Shown: positions 18,201-24,660, counted from the stretch's first letter. The stretch is 25,435 nucleotides of DNA from Clostridia bacterium (GCA_017559885.1 JAFYQN010000020.1:1-25435); one strand, 5' to 3'. The notes: generated by a model from the sequence alone, not told the origin. Translations and numbers: made by a program.

Positions 18201-18684
18201 CGAATATTGCCGACCAATCGCTATACGGTACACCATACCATTCGCCATATCGTGTATAACCGTGGCGAGTTCCATCATCGCTTACCACAAAGTTGCGTTC
18301 ACTCTCGCTATATCCTACCTGTGTTTTTGCAATACCGACCAAGTCCTTGCGAAGATTTCCCGTGTAGGGATAATCTTTAAACATATTTTGCCAATCGGTC
18401 TGAGTTTCCACATCTACCGTTTCATCGGAATAGCATTCGATTGTGTGCAGATGTTCTGCCAGCGTACACGGCTCATCGGCATTTTGACAGGTTTCATCAT
18501 GGATGTGCTCCACAATCTTACAGTCGGCGTCACCCGCTAGTGTTAAACCTGGTTTTCTCAAAATCCAGAATACGTCTAGCGCAACCAAGAGGGAGAGGAC
18601 CAGCACAAGCGCTAGTCTTCGCGTTCTTTTTATTCTTCTTGCCCTAAGTATTTGGACACCTTCGACCAATACGTCATCATGCAC
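15280..18684 (-). CDS. Large pilus tip adhesin, LPATG, with pseudo-CHAP domain
   Basis: A 1134-aa surface protein. A basic cytoplasmic stretch is followed by a transmembrane segment (24-43). Two tandem 12-residue repeats, CxxxEHxHxxxC, lie at 55-66 and 73-84. Residues 110-257 resemble a CHAP/NlpC-P60 amidase (GYSESERNF, YSDWSAIFVSYC, SGDLVFFKDNTVGIV), but Ser158 replaces the catalytic Cys and Thr215 replaces the catalytic His, so it is probably a binding domain. A long beta-rich region follows, with a cysteine cluster at about 725-759. A SpaA-like domain at 974-1090 has probable isopeptide partners K978 and E1035. LPATG at 1095-1099 precedes a hydrophobic helix and basic tail. The start is GTG with GGAGG seven bases upstream; nearby ATGs are out of frame. 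Its size, place before the backbone gene and signal peptidase neighbour suggest the tip subunit. Confidence 0.85.
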   Translation of the reverse strand: MHDDVLVEGVQILRARRIKRTRRLALVLVLSLLVALDVFWILRKPGLTLAGDADCKIVEHIHDETCQNADEPCTLAEHLHTIECYSDETVDVETQTDWQNMFKDYPYTGNLRKDLVGIAKTQVGYSESERNFVVSDDGTRHGYTRYGEWYGVPYSDWSAIFVSYCLNYANADLNEYPANTGALAMAEQWNTLGKYKALGSYKPVSGDLVFFKDNTVGIVAEVQSTSCYVIRGDAENSVQTSIVSFADASIAGWGVVGDTASSKSLYDVSNGPAVFIFAGEYSDTQMQTFSLRNTREIKDLINYLNDNDGSYRLTLLDYNDHPVPKDENGNYIVHADTPYKITITISSPDGFSPGTYRYQFIDGVIIEGGEDKFIINETLEVGDWVVTEDGLVTLNFNQEMNKLSDVTISATVGIIFPKDQEELDFDGKINVTVEKPREEISVTEVRKWGIQGDPDNYDVINKTDKLDPNKIYWTVSIEGNENSTIPGSIVTDQVLKHDWSYEHYYTAEDMARGIKIGVSVNEPGNTTDTWHTWTVYPGDPNLTWDENGWQYEMPETVVCNKNENAPHELVLGNEYWTYYIEYSSTPTEIDLAGELGYANSISFDDIHQEGWAGFTQNDVKAAIYKNGKLVTDANGAKILWEVQATIPKKDPDKNAEHDWVINDQMYLVNSWGNHISQIDTDMLLAKVTANYFGTTINVPHLRDATENDPYAYSTWPGTLAILQRCTCTEEDCGQWDNSCGKWGYEGYDGWHPTSDYCDCWHEIEDTTITITYETDVTELMQKYGGLGYSVFNTSQIANPNNNLDASALVALPGIVKKSDSDPEGTLVKYNITVNESKLNLTDGSPLVIHDEMTDTLAFMRGSLFIKAEDADGNITTLQEDVDYTYTYNGTGKITDENGNDVDVDYHVLDITILNPQPVTYILDYKTMMIMVPGETEPIEYTNTATIYLWGGQVYDSSDERIYPHINIASNAFAVFVHKLSAEDKTPIKGAVFGLFNEQGGLIASGESGEDGKIHFETNVEEGIILREHKIYYLQELRAPPGYKLDDTKYEFTFCNQAGGNCDKFAELNKEHELTRVPFDTVGHIDVTNEPLNYDLPATGGIGVYPLLLVSVIFIITPLVYGFIQRRKRERRGVG

Positions 18685-18722
18685 GGCTCTCCCTCCTTTC
18701 TTTTAGTTAGTTCTAGTGTTTT

Positions 18723-19313
18723 TTAGTAAGTAAATCCTACTTTTGGGAGTGGCCAAACTCGTATAAATACCCTGCCGATTATATCGTCTCTTGAAATAGA
18801 GCCAATCGCCGAGTTTCGGCTATCTACGGAGTTAGAGCGCATATCTCCCATTACAAAGTAGGTGTTTGCCGGCACTTTGTAGGGAAATTCCAAATCGCAA
18901 TCTCCGAGTTTTTTATCGGTAACGTACGGCTCTTCTAACAGCTCGCCGTTTACGTACACGTTTCCATCCGCATCAATAGCCACCTCGTCTTCAGGCAGTG
19001 CTATAACACGCTTTAGCAAAATTTTGCCTTGATAATAAAATCCTACCAAATCTCCCCTGTCAAACTTCTTGGTTTTTAAAAGAACAACTATTTCATCGTG
19101 TTCTAAAGTTGGCGACATACTGTCGCCCGAAATTTGGAGAATAGGCAAAAACAAGGTTGTAATCAAAACCGCAATGGCGGCAACCACCAAAAGCACCGAA
19201 ACGGTACCTCGAAGCGCTTGGCGGTAATAGGTTGTCCTCCTAATACGTTTGCGTTCACTTTGTATTTCATTTAAAGAAGGAACTATGACTTCTTTTTCGT
19301 GTTTGTTAGCCAT
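18723..19313 (-). CDS. Signal peptidase I of the pilus operon
   Basis: A 196-aa type I signal peptidase with one N-terminal transmembrane helix (about 36-58). The catalytic dyad is Ser65 in SGDSMSPTL and Lys101 in ILLKRVIA; YFVMGDMRSNSVDSR is the conserved box D/E. It probably removes the signal peptides of the neighbouring pilins. The open frame reaches 19364 only through a TTG; the ATG at 19313 has AAGG nine bases upstream and is chosen. This ATG overlaps the end of the coiled-coil frame (ATGGCTAA), so translation may be coupled. The tip adhesin starts 38 nt after its stop. A dedicated signal peptidase is common in sortase-pilus clusters of Clostridia. A chromosomal housekeeping copy may exist elsewhere. 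Confidence 0.92.
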   Translation of the reverse strand: MANKHEKEVIVPSLNEIQSERKRIRRTTYYRQALRGTVSVLLVVAAIAVLITTLFLPILQISGDSMSPTLEHDEIVVLLKTKKFDRGDLVGFYYQGKILLKRVIALPEDEVAIDADGNVYVNGELLEEPYVTDKKLGDCDLEFPYKVPANTYFVMGDMRSNSVDSRNSAIGSISRDDIIGRVFIRVWPLPKVGFTY

Positions 19314-19488
19314 TTTTTTCATCCTTATTTTGATTGCAGTTTTTTGCTTGTTCCATTGCCTCAACTTCTGACTTAAGTTGTTTCCACTTTTTGTACTCGA
19401 ATTCGTAATGGGCTTTTAGGTTGTTAAACTGCCTCTCACCATCGGCCATAATTTTTTTAACCTTTTCTTCAGCATCTTTAATTTTTTT
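19306..19488 (-). pseudogene. 3' remainder of the coiled-coil gene, after an in-frame TAA
   Basis: Directly after the TAA that ends the 88-aa frame, the same reading frame stays open for about 60 codons and encodes a charged helical sequence (KDAEEKVKKIM, then KAHYEFEYKKWKQLKSEVEA). Together the two parts would make a protein of about 150 aa of one style. The remainder may be silent, or expressed by reinitiation at the ATG at 19449, which would give 47 aa and has AAAGG eleven bases upstream. It ends inside the signal peptidase start (ATGGCTAA). A nonsense mutation or sequence error are both possible. Confidence 0.6.
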
Positions 19489-19755
19489 TTAGCACTCTTT
19501 TTCGGTTTTTTCTTTCATGGTGGCAACTTCTTTTAAATAAATATCCGCTGTTGTTTGCGCGTCGGAAAAAACATTAGTAATCGATATGGCAGCATCAGCA
19601 ATAGACCCTGCGTTAGAAATTCGAATTTGTTTATCTTCAAGTTCTTTATTAAGTGAGTCGATTTTCGCTTGCATTTCTTGCTCATTTTTCTTCAGCTGAT
19701 AAATTATATCTACAAGCTCACGTCTGCTAAGTCTCTTAAGTTCTTTGTTGACCAT
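19489..19755 (-). CDS. Coiled-coil first gene of the pilus operon, N-terminal part
   Basis: An 88-aa frame beginning VNKELKRLSRRELVDIIYQL, followed by heptad-like helices (NEQEMQAKIDSLNKELEDKQ), then AGSIADAAISITNVFSDAQ and a charged tail ending KEKTEKEC. It has no signal peptide or membrane segment, so it is cytoplasmic. Similar short helical proteins, as I recall, sit at the head of sortase-pilus loci in Clostridia under uninformative names; the role is unknown, perhaps assembly or membrane organisation. The frame is open further upstream, but only ATG 19755 has AGGAG at eight bases spacing and fits downstream of the promoter. The stop TAA immediately precedes an A-run, and the coding style continues beyond it, so the product is probably truncated. 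Confidence 0.7.
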   Translation of the reverse strand: MVNKELKRLSRRELVDIIYQLKKNEQEMQAKIDSLNKELEDKQIRISNAGSIADAAISITNVFSDAQTTADIYLKEVATMKEKTEKEC

Positions 19756-19792
19756 AGTGAAGCTCCTTCCATTAGGGTATAATACACGCAAG

Positions 19793-19832
19793 TATACAGT
19801 ATAATTATAACACCAAAGAACCACAATTACAA
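19793..19832 (-). promoter_or_regulatory. Pilus operon promoter with a dyad at the start site
   Basis: TTGTAA (19832-19827) and a perfect TATAAT (19809-19804) on the minus strand, 17 bases apart. An 11-base dyad, TATAC-x-GTATA (19793-19803), lies directly over the predicted transcription start near 19797. That is a suitable place for a repressor, but such AT-rich dyads arise easily by chance. Confidence 0.6.
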
Positions 19833-19883
19833 CCCAAATTCGACTGTTTTTTATCATTTTTTCGACCCCTTTATTTTTTATAT

Positions 19884-19929
19884 AAAAAATAAAAACCCGA
19901 CATACAACGTTTTTGTTGTATGCCGGGTT
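19884..19929 (-). terminator. Intrinsic terminator after guaA
   Basis: A 15-bp stem (19894-19908 with 19915-19929; one G-U pair on the minus strand) and a six-base loop, followed by UUUUAUUUUUU. It lies 20 nt after the guaA stop and insulates guaA from the pilus promoter. Confidence 0.92.
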
Positions 19930-19949
19930 GAAAAATTGTTTAGTTAATA

Positions 19950-20951
19950 TTATTCCCACTCTATTGTGCCGATTGGCTTTGGTGTGAGGTCTAAAAGAAC
20001 ACGATTAATGCCTTCAACCTCGTGGGTGATTCTGTAAGTAATTTTGTGAAGAATTTCGTATGGAATTTCTTCGATTGTTGCGCTCATAGCGTCTTTGGTG
20101 TTTACCGCGCGGATGATTGCAGGCCAACCTTCGTAACGGCTTTCATCCTTAACGCCTACGCTCTTGATGTCAGGCACTGCAATAAAGTACTGCCATACTT
20201 TTTCGGCAAGACCGCAGTTGTCAAATTCCTCGCGCAAAATTGCGTCCGCTTCGCGAAGAGCGTGTAGTCTATCGCGTGTGATAGCGCCAAGACAACGAAC
20301 GCCAAGGCCTGGGCCTGGGAATGGTTGACGATAAACCATTGCGTGTGGAAGACCAAGGGCCTCGCCAACAACACGAACTTCATCCTTAAAGAGAAGTTTG
20401 ATTGGTTCAACAAGTTCAAACTGTAAATCTTCAGGGAGTCCGCCAACGTTGTGGTGTGATTTAACCGCTTTTTTGCCTTCGGCTGCCTTGATGCTTTCGA
20501 GTATATCGGGGTAGATTGTACCCTGAGCCAAGTATGAAACGCCCTCAAGTTTGCGAGCTTCATCGGCAAATACGTTTATAAACTCTGCGCCGATAATCTT
20601 TCTTTTCTTTTCAGGTTCGCTAACGCCTGCCAAAAGGTCGAGGAAACGGTCGGTAGCATCAACGTAGATAAGGTTAGCGTCAAGCTCGTTACCAAACATT
20701 TCAATAACCGCTTCGCTCTCGCCCTTACGCATAAGGCCGTGGTTAACGTGTACGCAAACGAGTTGTTTGCCGATAGCTTTTATTAAAAGTGCCGCTACAA
20801 CCGAACTGTCTACACCGCCCGAAAGAGCAAGTAAAACTTTTTTGTCGCCAACTTGCGCTCTTACTTCGGCAATTTGTTCATCAATAAATTTATTGGCAAG
20901 TTCTATGGTAGTAATTCTTTCCATAGACTCTGGTCTAACATTAGAACTCAT
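19950..20951 (-). CDS. guaA: GMP synthase, ATP pyrophosphatase subunit only
   Basis: A 333-aa protein that amidates XMP to GMP. It starts in the ATP pyrophosphatase domain: the SGGVDSS loop is at 44-50, the conserved GLMRKGE segment follows, then QGTIYPDILES, and the C-terminal dimerisation domain with RQPFPGPGLGVRCLG and a full ending in IGTIEWE. The N-terminal glutamine amidotransferase domain of normal bacterial GuaA (about 200 residues) is missing. The enzyme must use free ammonia or pair with a separate glutaminase, as in archaeal two-subunit GMP synthases. The ATG at 20951 has AAGGAGG eight bases upstream, overlapping the stop of the upstream gene; the earlier ATG lacks a site. It is co-transcribed with the CofE-like gene, 13 nt away. 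Confidence 0.92.
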   Translation of the reverse strand: MSSNVRPESMERITTIELANKFIDEQIAEVRAQVGDKKVLLALSGGVDSSVVAALLIKAIGKQLVCVHVNHGLMRKGESEAVIEMFGNELDANLIYVDATDRFLDLLAGVSEPEKKRKIIGAEFINVFADEARKLEGVSYLAQGTIYPDILESIKAAEGKKAVKSHHNVGGLPEDLQFELVEPIKLLFKDEVRVVGEALGLPHAMVYRQPFPGPGLGVRCLGAITRDRLHALREADAILREEFDNCGLAEKVWQYFIAVPDIKSVGVKDESRYEGWPAIIRAVNTKDAMSATIEEIPYEILHKITYRITHEVEGINRVLLDLTPKPIGTIEWE

Positions 20952-20964
20952 TGTTTTGTCCTCC

Positions 20965-22164
20965 TTAATTGGTGTAGTTATCAAAGTAACCCTGAACCAA
21001 AACTACAGGAGTACCCTTATCGCCTGAACCGCTTGTAAGGTCGCAAAGCGAACCAATAAGGTCGGTAAGTTGACGAGGTGTTGTACCCTGAGCCGCCATA
21101 TTGCCTACAAGACTGCCGTCTTTTGCCTTAATGCTTGCAGAGATAGCCGCTTTAAGCTCTTCACCGCTTAAATCTTTAAAGTCGTTGTCGGCAAGATATT
21201 TAAGTTTGAGTTCGTTAGGTGTACCGATAAGACCATCGGTAAACGCAGGAGAAACAACCGGGTCAGCAAGTTCCCAAATTTTACCCTGTGGGTCTTTAAA
21301 CGCGCCGTCACCGTAAACCATAACTTCAACGTGTTTGCCTGTTGCTTTAAGCACTCTTTCTTGTACGTCAAGAACCAAATCTTTGCACTCTTTTGGGAAG
21401 AGCTTGATGGTTTCTTCGGTAGATTTATTAGAACCCAAAAGACCATATTTTTCGTTGTAACCGCTACCGTCAATAGATGCGTTTAAGATATCGTCAAGAC
21501 CGCAAACAACCTTTGCGCCTGCTTCTTTAAGAAGACGTTTTGTACGTGCGCGTGTGTGAATATCACAGGTAAGCACGCAATCGGTATACTGAAGAATTGC
21601 TTTTGGTTGGTTAGCAAAAATAATCTCAACCTCGGCGCCCATTTCTTTTATAAGGTCAGCGTAGTACTGAACGTAGTCAACGCCTGTAAACTCAAGCTTT
21701 TGAACACCAAAAACTTCACGATAGCGTTCAAGTGACAATACGTCGCTATATGGGTTAATGCCTGCGGCATCAATCAAATCGTATGTTGCAAGTGAGTTAC
21801 CAACCTCATCAGAAGGATAACTAAGCATAAGAACTATTTTTTTAGCGCCCTTTGCAATACCCTTTAAGCATATAGCAAAACGGTTACGTGAGAGAATCGG
21901 GAAAATTACGCCGATTGTGCCGCCGCCAAGTTTTGCCTTAACGTCAGCTGCAATGTTATCAACGGTTGCATAGTTACCCTGCGCGCGAGCTACGATTGAC
22001 TCGGTCATAGCAATAACGTCACGGTCACGAAGTTCAAAGCCCTCGATTTCAGCCGCCTCAATTACGCTGTTTGCTACTATTTCGGCAAGGTTGTCGCCCT
22101 CACGAATAATAGGACAACGAATACCTCTTGATATTGTACCTACTCTGCGTTCTTTTTTTTCCAT
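20965..22164 (-). CDS. CofE-like protein (F420-0:gamma-glutamyl ligase family)
   Basis: A 399-aa cytoplasmic protein resembling coenzyme F420-0:L-glutamate ligase (CofE). Familiar parts are the N-terminal RDRDVIAMTESIVARAQGN segment and the central IGVIFPILSRNRFA segment. It is about 150 residues longer than archaeal CofE (about 250), the extra being C-terminal. The family adds glutamate by a GTP-dependent gamma-amide bond, but no other F420 gene is seen here and F420 is unusual in Clostridia, so the substrate may be different. Coupling to guaA (13 nt gap) points to a role near purine or glutamine metabolism, which is inference. Two possible ATGs lie three codons apart; the downstream one is further from AAAGG and is preferred, though neither spacing is ideal. 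Confidence 0.75.
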   Translation of the reverse strand: MEKKERRVGTISRGIRCPIIREGDNLAEIVANSVIEAAEIEGFELRDRDVIAMTESIVARAQGNYATVDNIAADVKAKLGGGTIGVIFPILSRNRFAICLKGIAKGAKKIVLMLSYPSDEVGNSLATYDLIDAAGINPYSDVLSLERYREVFGVQKLEFTGVDYVQYYADLIKEMGAEVEIIFANQPKAILQYTDCVLTCDIHTRARTKRLLKEAGAKVVCGLDDILNASIDGSGYNEKYGLLGSNKSTEETIKLFPKECKDLVLDVQERVLKATGKHVEVMVYGDGAFKDPQGKIWELADPVVSPAFTDGLIGTPNELKLKYLADNDFKDLSGEELKAAISASIKAKDGSLVGNMAAQGTTPRQLTDLIGSLCDLTSGSGDKGTPVVLVQGYFDNYTN

Positions 22165-22281
22165 TTTTAACATATCCTTTCTTTTTGGACGGGGAATAAA
22201 TTAGGGTCGAATCACGCAAAAAACATCCCTTGTTAATATGATACACAAATTTGAGTAACATATCCTATCCTTAACAGAGTA

Positions 22282-22310
22282 ATTATACTCCACTATCTAT
22301 ACATTTTCAA
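22282..22310 (-). promoter_or_regulatory. Strong sigma-A promoter of the cofE-like/guaA operon
   Basis: TTGAAA (22310-22305) and a perfect TATAAT (22287-22282) on the minus strand, 17 bases apart. Transcription would start near 22275, leaving a leader of about 110 nt. No known riboswitch class is recognisable in that leader. Confidence 0.7.
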
Positions 22311-22392
22311 GATTTTTTTCTATTTAACGACATAAATTTTTGATTTTTAAAGTTTAAGTTTTTATTGAAATAAATACGATATAGTGATAAGA

Positions 22393-23295
22393 TTACATTA
22401 TAGTAGTAATTGTAAGCGTTTCGCGTAGATGTGTATAAATATTATGCGCTTCGCAAATAGGTAGCGGATTTTTACCCCTGCCTACCTCAATTGTAAAAGC
22501 AGGGCGCAAAAACTCCTTTAAAAACCAGTCTTTAAACCCTCCGCCCGTAGCTAAACTTACAGGCACGTCTAAAGCGTATCCACTAACGGTTGCCATAATT
22601 TCTGCCATTTGTTTTGAACGTTTGTCTTCGTAACCGTTATAACTCCAGTATATTACCTCGCCTTGTGAGTGAAGCGCTACCGCGTGATGCACGTAAAAAT
22701 CTTTACAAAGATTAACCATCGCCTGCGTTTCGGGCTCGCTGTGCGGCGCAAAACCGCCAAATCGAGTAGGCGCAGGCCCAAATATGCCCCATTTTTGCTC
22801 TTTTTTTCGCAGTTCTTGCCAATCGGCATCAAAATTATGGTTTATATCCACTCCTCGCAAATTGGCATTATAGTGAGCAAAATCCCCATTACACATTTTA
22901 TATATTTCGCCTGCCGCCTTGCCGCAACCAAGCGCGCCGTGTATAGATATTTCGCATCCGTCGGGGTTAACGCACGGCACAAATATTATACCTCTGTTGC
23001 CCAATGCTTTTTTTACGTTTATACCCTCAAGACATTTATTTTGCGTGTATGCGGCGGCAAAATCTTCTAAAAACATAAGCAAAATATTGCTTGTTATATG
23101 TTCGCTGCCGTGAAATGCAGCGGCAAACAAAACGTATTCGTTGGCGGAATTTATTTTAATCGCGTTAATATCACGACCTGCGCAACTTTTACCTATGTTA
23201 AACTGTTGCAAAACCGAATAACGCGCGCAAAGTTCATCTATAATTTTCCTTAAACTCATATAATCATAATCTTTTGATTTTACTATTCTTTCCAA
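22393..23295 (-). CDS. M14-family zinc carboxypeptidase
   Basis: A 300-aa metallopeptidase of family M14. Zinc ligands are H62 and E65 (HGSE) and H209 (ALHSQGE); R147 in NLRGVDINHNFD would bind the substrate carboxylate, and E270 in FTIEVGRG is the general base. The NPDG strand and the RGVDINHNF motif recall the gamma-D-glutamyl-diamino acid peptidase subgroup that cuts peptidoglycan peptides. No signal peptide is seen, so it may recycle muropeptides in the cytoplasm. The frame opens with GTG at 23304, but GAGGTG is then too close; TTG at 23295 lies six bases after GAGGTG and is chosen. It is divergent from the NUDIX gene. No clear terminator follows it. Confidence 0.88.
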   Translation of the reverse strand: MERIVKSKDYDYMSLRKIIDELCARYSVLQQFNIGKSCAGRDINAIKINSANEYVLFAAAFHGSEHITSNILLMFLEDFAAAYTQNKCLEGINVKKALGNRGIIFVPCVNPDGCEISIHGALGCGKAAGEIYKMCNGDFAHYNANLRGVDINHNFDADWQELRKKEQKWGIFGPAPTRFGGFAPHSEPETQAMVNLCKDFYVHHAVALHSQGEVIYWSYNGYEDKRSKQMAEIMATVSGYALDVPVSLATGGGFKDWFLKEFLRPAFTIEVGRGKNPLPICEAHNIYTHLRETLTITTIM

Positions 23296-23350
23296 TCCAA
23301 ACACCTCTTAAAACATTCTATTTAAAATATATTAAAGGCGGTATGAAATA

Positions 23351-23899
23351 ATGAATTTACAAGAAAAACAAATAAGTTTTGACTACAAATTTAAGGGCAG
23401 AATTATATCTTTAAGACAAGATACGGCATTACTTCCAAACGGAAATACCGCCACTCGCGAAGTGGTAGAGCACCCGGGCGGCGTGTGCGTTGCGGCGCTT
23501 GATAAAAACGATGATTTGCTTTTTGTGCGCCAGTGGCGATATCCTTATATGGAAGAAACGCTTGAAGTGCCCGCAGGGAAACGTGACCGTCAGGACGAGG
23601 ACCCACTTGAATGCGGAAAAAGAGAATTGCTTGAAGAAACGGGTGCCACCGCTAAAAATTATATAGATTTATGTCCACTTTACCCATCGCCCGGTTACGT
23701 AAACGAGGTTATATACTGTTATCTTGCAACCGAGCTTACCTTTGGCGAGCAAAACCCCGACGAAGACGAGTTTTTAGACGTAATTCGCATCCCACTTGAA
23801 AAAGCAGTTGAAATGGTGCTTTCGGGCGAAATAAAGGATGCAAAGACACAAATCGCCGTGCTAAAGGTAAAGGTTTTGCGCGACAGCGGTAAAATTTAG
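23351..23899 (+). CDS. NUDIX hydrolase, ADP-ribose pyrophosphatase type
   Basis: A 182-aa NUDIX enzyme, probably hydrolysing ADP-ribose to AMP and ribose 5-phosphate. The Nudix box runs from G76 to G98 and includes REL-L-EE-TG, with E92, E95 and E96 as metal ligands. One extra residue lies between the first Gly and the box Glu. The preceding FVRQWRYPYMEETLEVPAG and following YPSPGYVNEVIYCYLA are typical of ADP-ribose pyrophosphatases (NudF/YqkG group). The ribosome binding site is weak (AAAGGCGG, eleven bases from ATG). The gene is monocistronic; the -35 box of the folT promoter begins at the base after its stop codon. Confidence 0.92.
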   Translation: MNLQEKQISFDYKFKGRIISLRQDTALLPNGNTATREVVEHPGGVCVAALDKNDDLLFVRQWRYPYMEETLEVPAGKRDRQDEDPLECGKRELLEETGATAKNYIDLCPLYPSPGYVNEVIYCYLATELTFGEQNPDEDEFLDVIRIPLEKAVEMVLSGEIKDAKTQIAVLKVKVLRDSGKI

Positions 23900-23927
23900 T
23901 TGACAATTGCAAAAAATAATATATAAT
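23900..23927 (+). promoter_or_regulatory. Consensus sigma-A promoter of folT
   Basis: A perfect TTGACA (23900-23905) and TATAAT (23922-23927) with a 16-base spacer. Transcription starts near 23934, just before the riboswitch aptamer. The -35 box abuts the stop codon of the NUDIX gene. Confidence 0.85.
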
Positions 23928-23941
23928 GTAATCACAATATT

Positions 23942-24038
23942 TCAGAGTAGATAGCATAGCGTTAAGTGTTGTGTGAACGGGGAGTTGTCACACAGACGAA
24001 GGGCTTTTGCCCGCGGTTTTGCTATCGCATCCCGCTGA
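23942..24038 (+). promoter_or_regulatory. Tetrahydrofolate (THF) riboswitch aptamer
   Basis: The sequence and fold match the folT-type THF riboswitch. The conserved GAGTAGATAGCATAGCGTTAAGTG start is visible (shown here in pieces: GAGTAGAT, GCGTTAAGTG). P1 is TCAG (23942-23945) with CTGA (24035-24038). P2 pairs GATAGCA with TGCTATC. P3 pairs GTGTGA with TCACAC around a loop holding CGGGGAG. A GGGC/GCCC hairpin follows. The CGGG of the loop can form the known pseudoknot with CCCG near the 3' end. Ligand binding is expected to reduce folT expression when folate is sufficient. Confidence 0.93.
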
Positions 24039-24042
24039 CAAA

Positions 24043-24108
24043 ATAATAGCCGAATTGTATGAAAATACCTCCTATTATCACGTTAGTTACGGATGATAGG
24101 AGGTTTTT
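24043..24108 (+). promoter_or_regulatory. Expression platform: SD-sequestering/terminator hairpin
   Basis: A 13-bp stem (24067-24079 with 24092-24104, one G-U pair) contains the AGGAGG ribosome binding site of folT and is followed by five T. It can block translation, and possibly also terminate transcription. A competing pairing, ATAATAG (24043-24049) with CTATTAT (24072-24078), would open the stem; the first strand begins five bases after P1, so ligand-stabilised P1 could affect this choice. The mechanism is inferred from base pairing. Confidence 0.7.
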
Positions 24109-24111
24109 ATT

Positions 24112-24657
24112 ATGAAAAAAAGCAAAAACAACAACCAATTATTTAAAATTGTTTTAACGTCGCTACTTATTGCGATGAACGTAGTTTTAGAAAAGCTTTT
24201 AAATCTACAAAAAACATTTGAACTTGATATAAGTTTCGGGTTTATTGCAGTCGCCTTTGCGGCAGTTTTTTTAGGCACACCGTATGCTGCAGCTGTAGGC
24301 GGTCTTGGCGATTTGATTGGCACGTTGTTATTCTCTATGGGATTAGGTTATTTCCCAGGTTTTACGGCAACAAATTGTATCTATGGTATGGTTTTGGCTG
24401 AGTTTTTATATAGAAAAACATCTGTAATTAAAATTGTTTTAGCAGTTATTATCAACAAAATAACCTGTACTCTTCTTCTAAACACACTTTGGATATCCCT
24501 TATGTACTCTGATAAAGGATATTTACCTTTATTAATTACGCGTTTGCCGCAAGCGGCGATTATGACTGTGGTTGAAATAGTTGTACTAATACTGTTATTT
24601 TCAAACAAAAGCAAAATTAGAACAACGCTTGACAAAAGTCTTAAAAAATTCATTTAA
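24112..24657 (+). CDS. folT: Folate ECF transporter S component
   Basis: A 181-aa integral membrane protein with about six hydrophobic helices. SFGFIAVAFAAVFLGTPYAAA, the GGLGDLIGTLLF helix, YFPGFTATNCIYG and a LLNTLWISLMY segment are typical of the FolT group of ECF S components, and the THF riboswitch upstream supports folate as substrate. It needs the shared EcfA/A'/T energy module encoded elsewhere. ATG lies eight bases after AGGAGG, which is part of the riboswitch platform hairpin. The gene is single and is closed by a bidirectional terminator. Confidence 0.95.
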   Translation: MKKSKNNNQLFKIVLTSLLIAMNVVLEKLLNLQKTFELDISFGFIAVAFAAVFLGTPYAAAVGGLGDLIGTLLFSMGLGYFPGFTATNCIYGMVLAEFLYRKTSVIKIVLAVIINKITCTLLLNTLWISLMYSDKGYLPLLITRLPQAAIMTVVEIVVLILLFSNKSKIRTTLDKSLKKFI

Positions 24658-24660
24658 AAA

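Noticed and set aside
19314..19488. Frameshift as cause of the split coiled-coil gene
   Set aside because: Codon-by-codon reading shows both halves are in the same frame, so a nonsense codon rather than a single indel separates them.
19756..19959. Upstream extension of the coiled-coil frame, including a hydrophobic stretch
   Set aside because: It runs through the guaA terminator and the operon promoter. The ATG at 19755 has the good ribosome binding site, so the extension is not translated.
20156..20569. 137-aa frame overlapping guaA on the same strand
   Set aside because: Shifted frame within the conserved guaA sequence, with no family features.
22165..22281. Riboswitch in the cofE-like/guaA leader
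   Set aside because: The 110-nt leader has only weak pairings (ATATG/CATAT) and no recognisable aptamer core.
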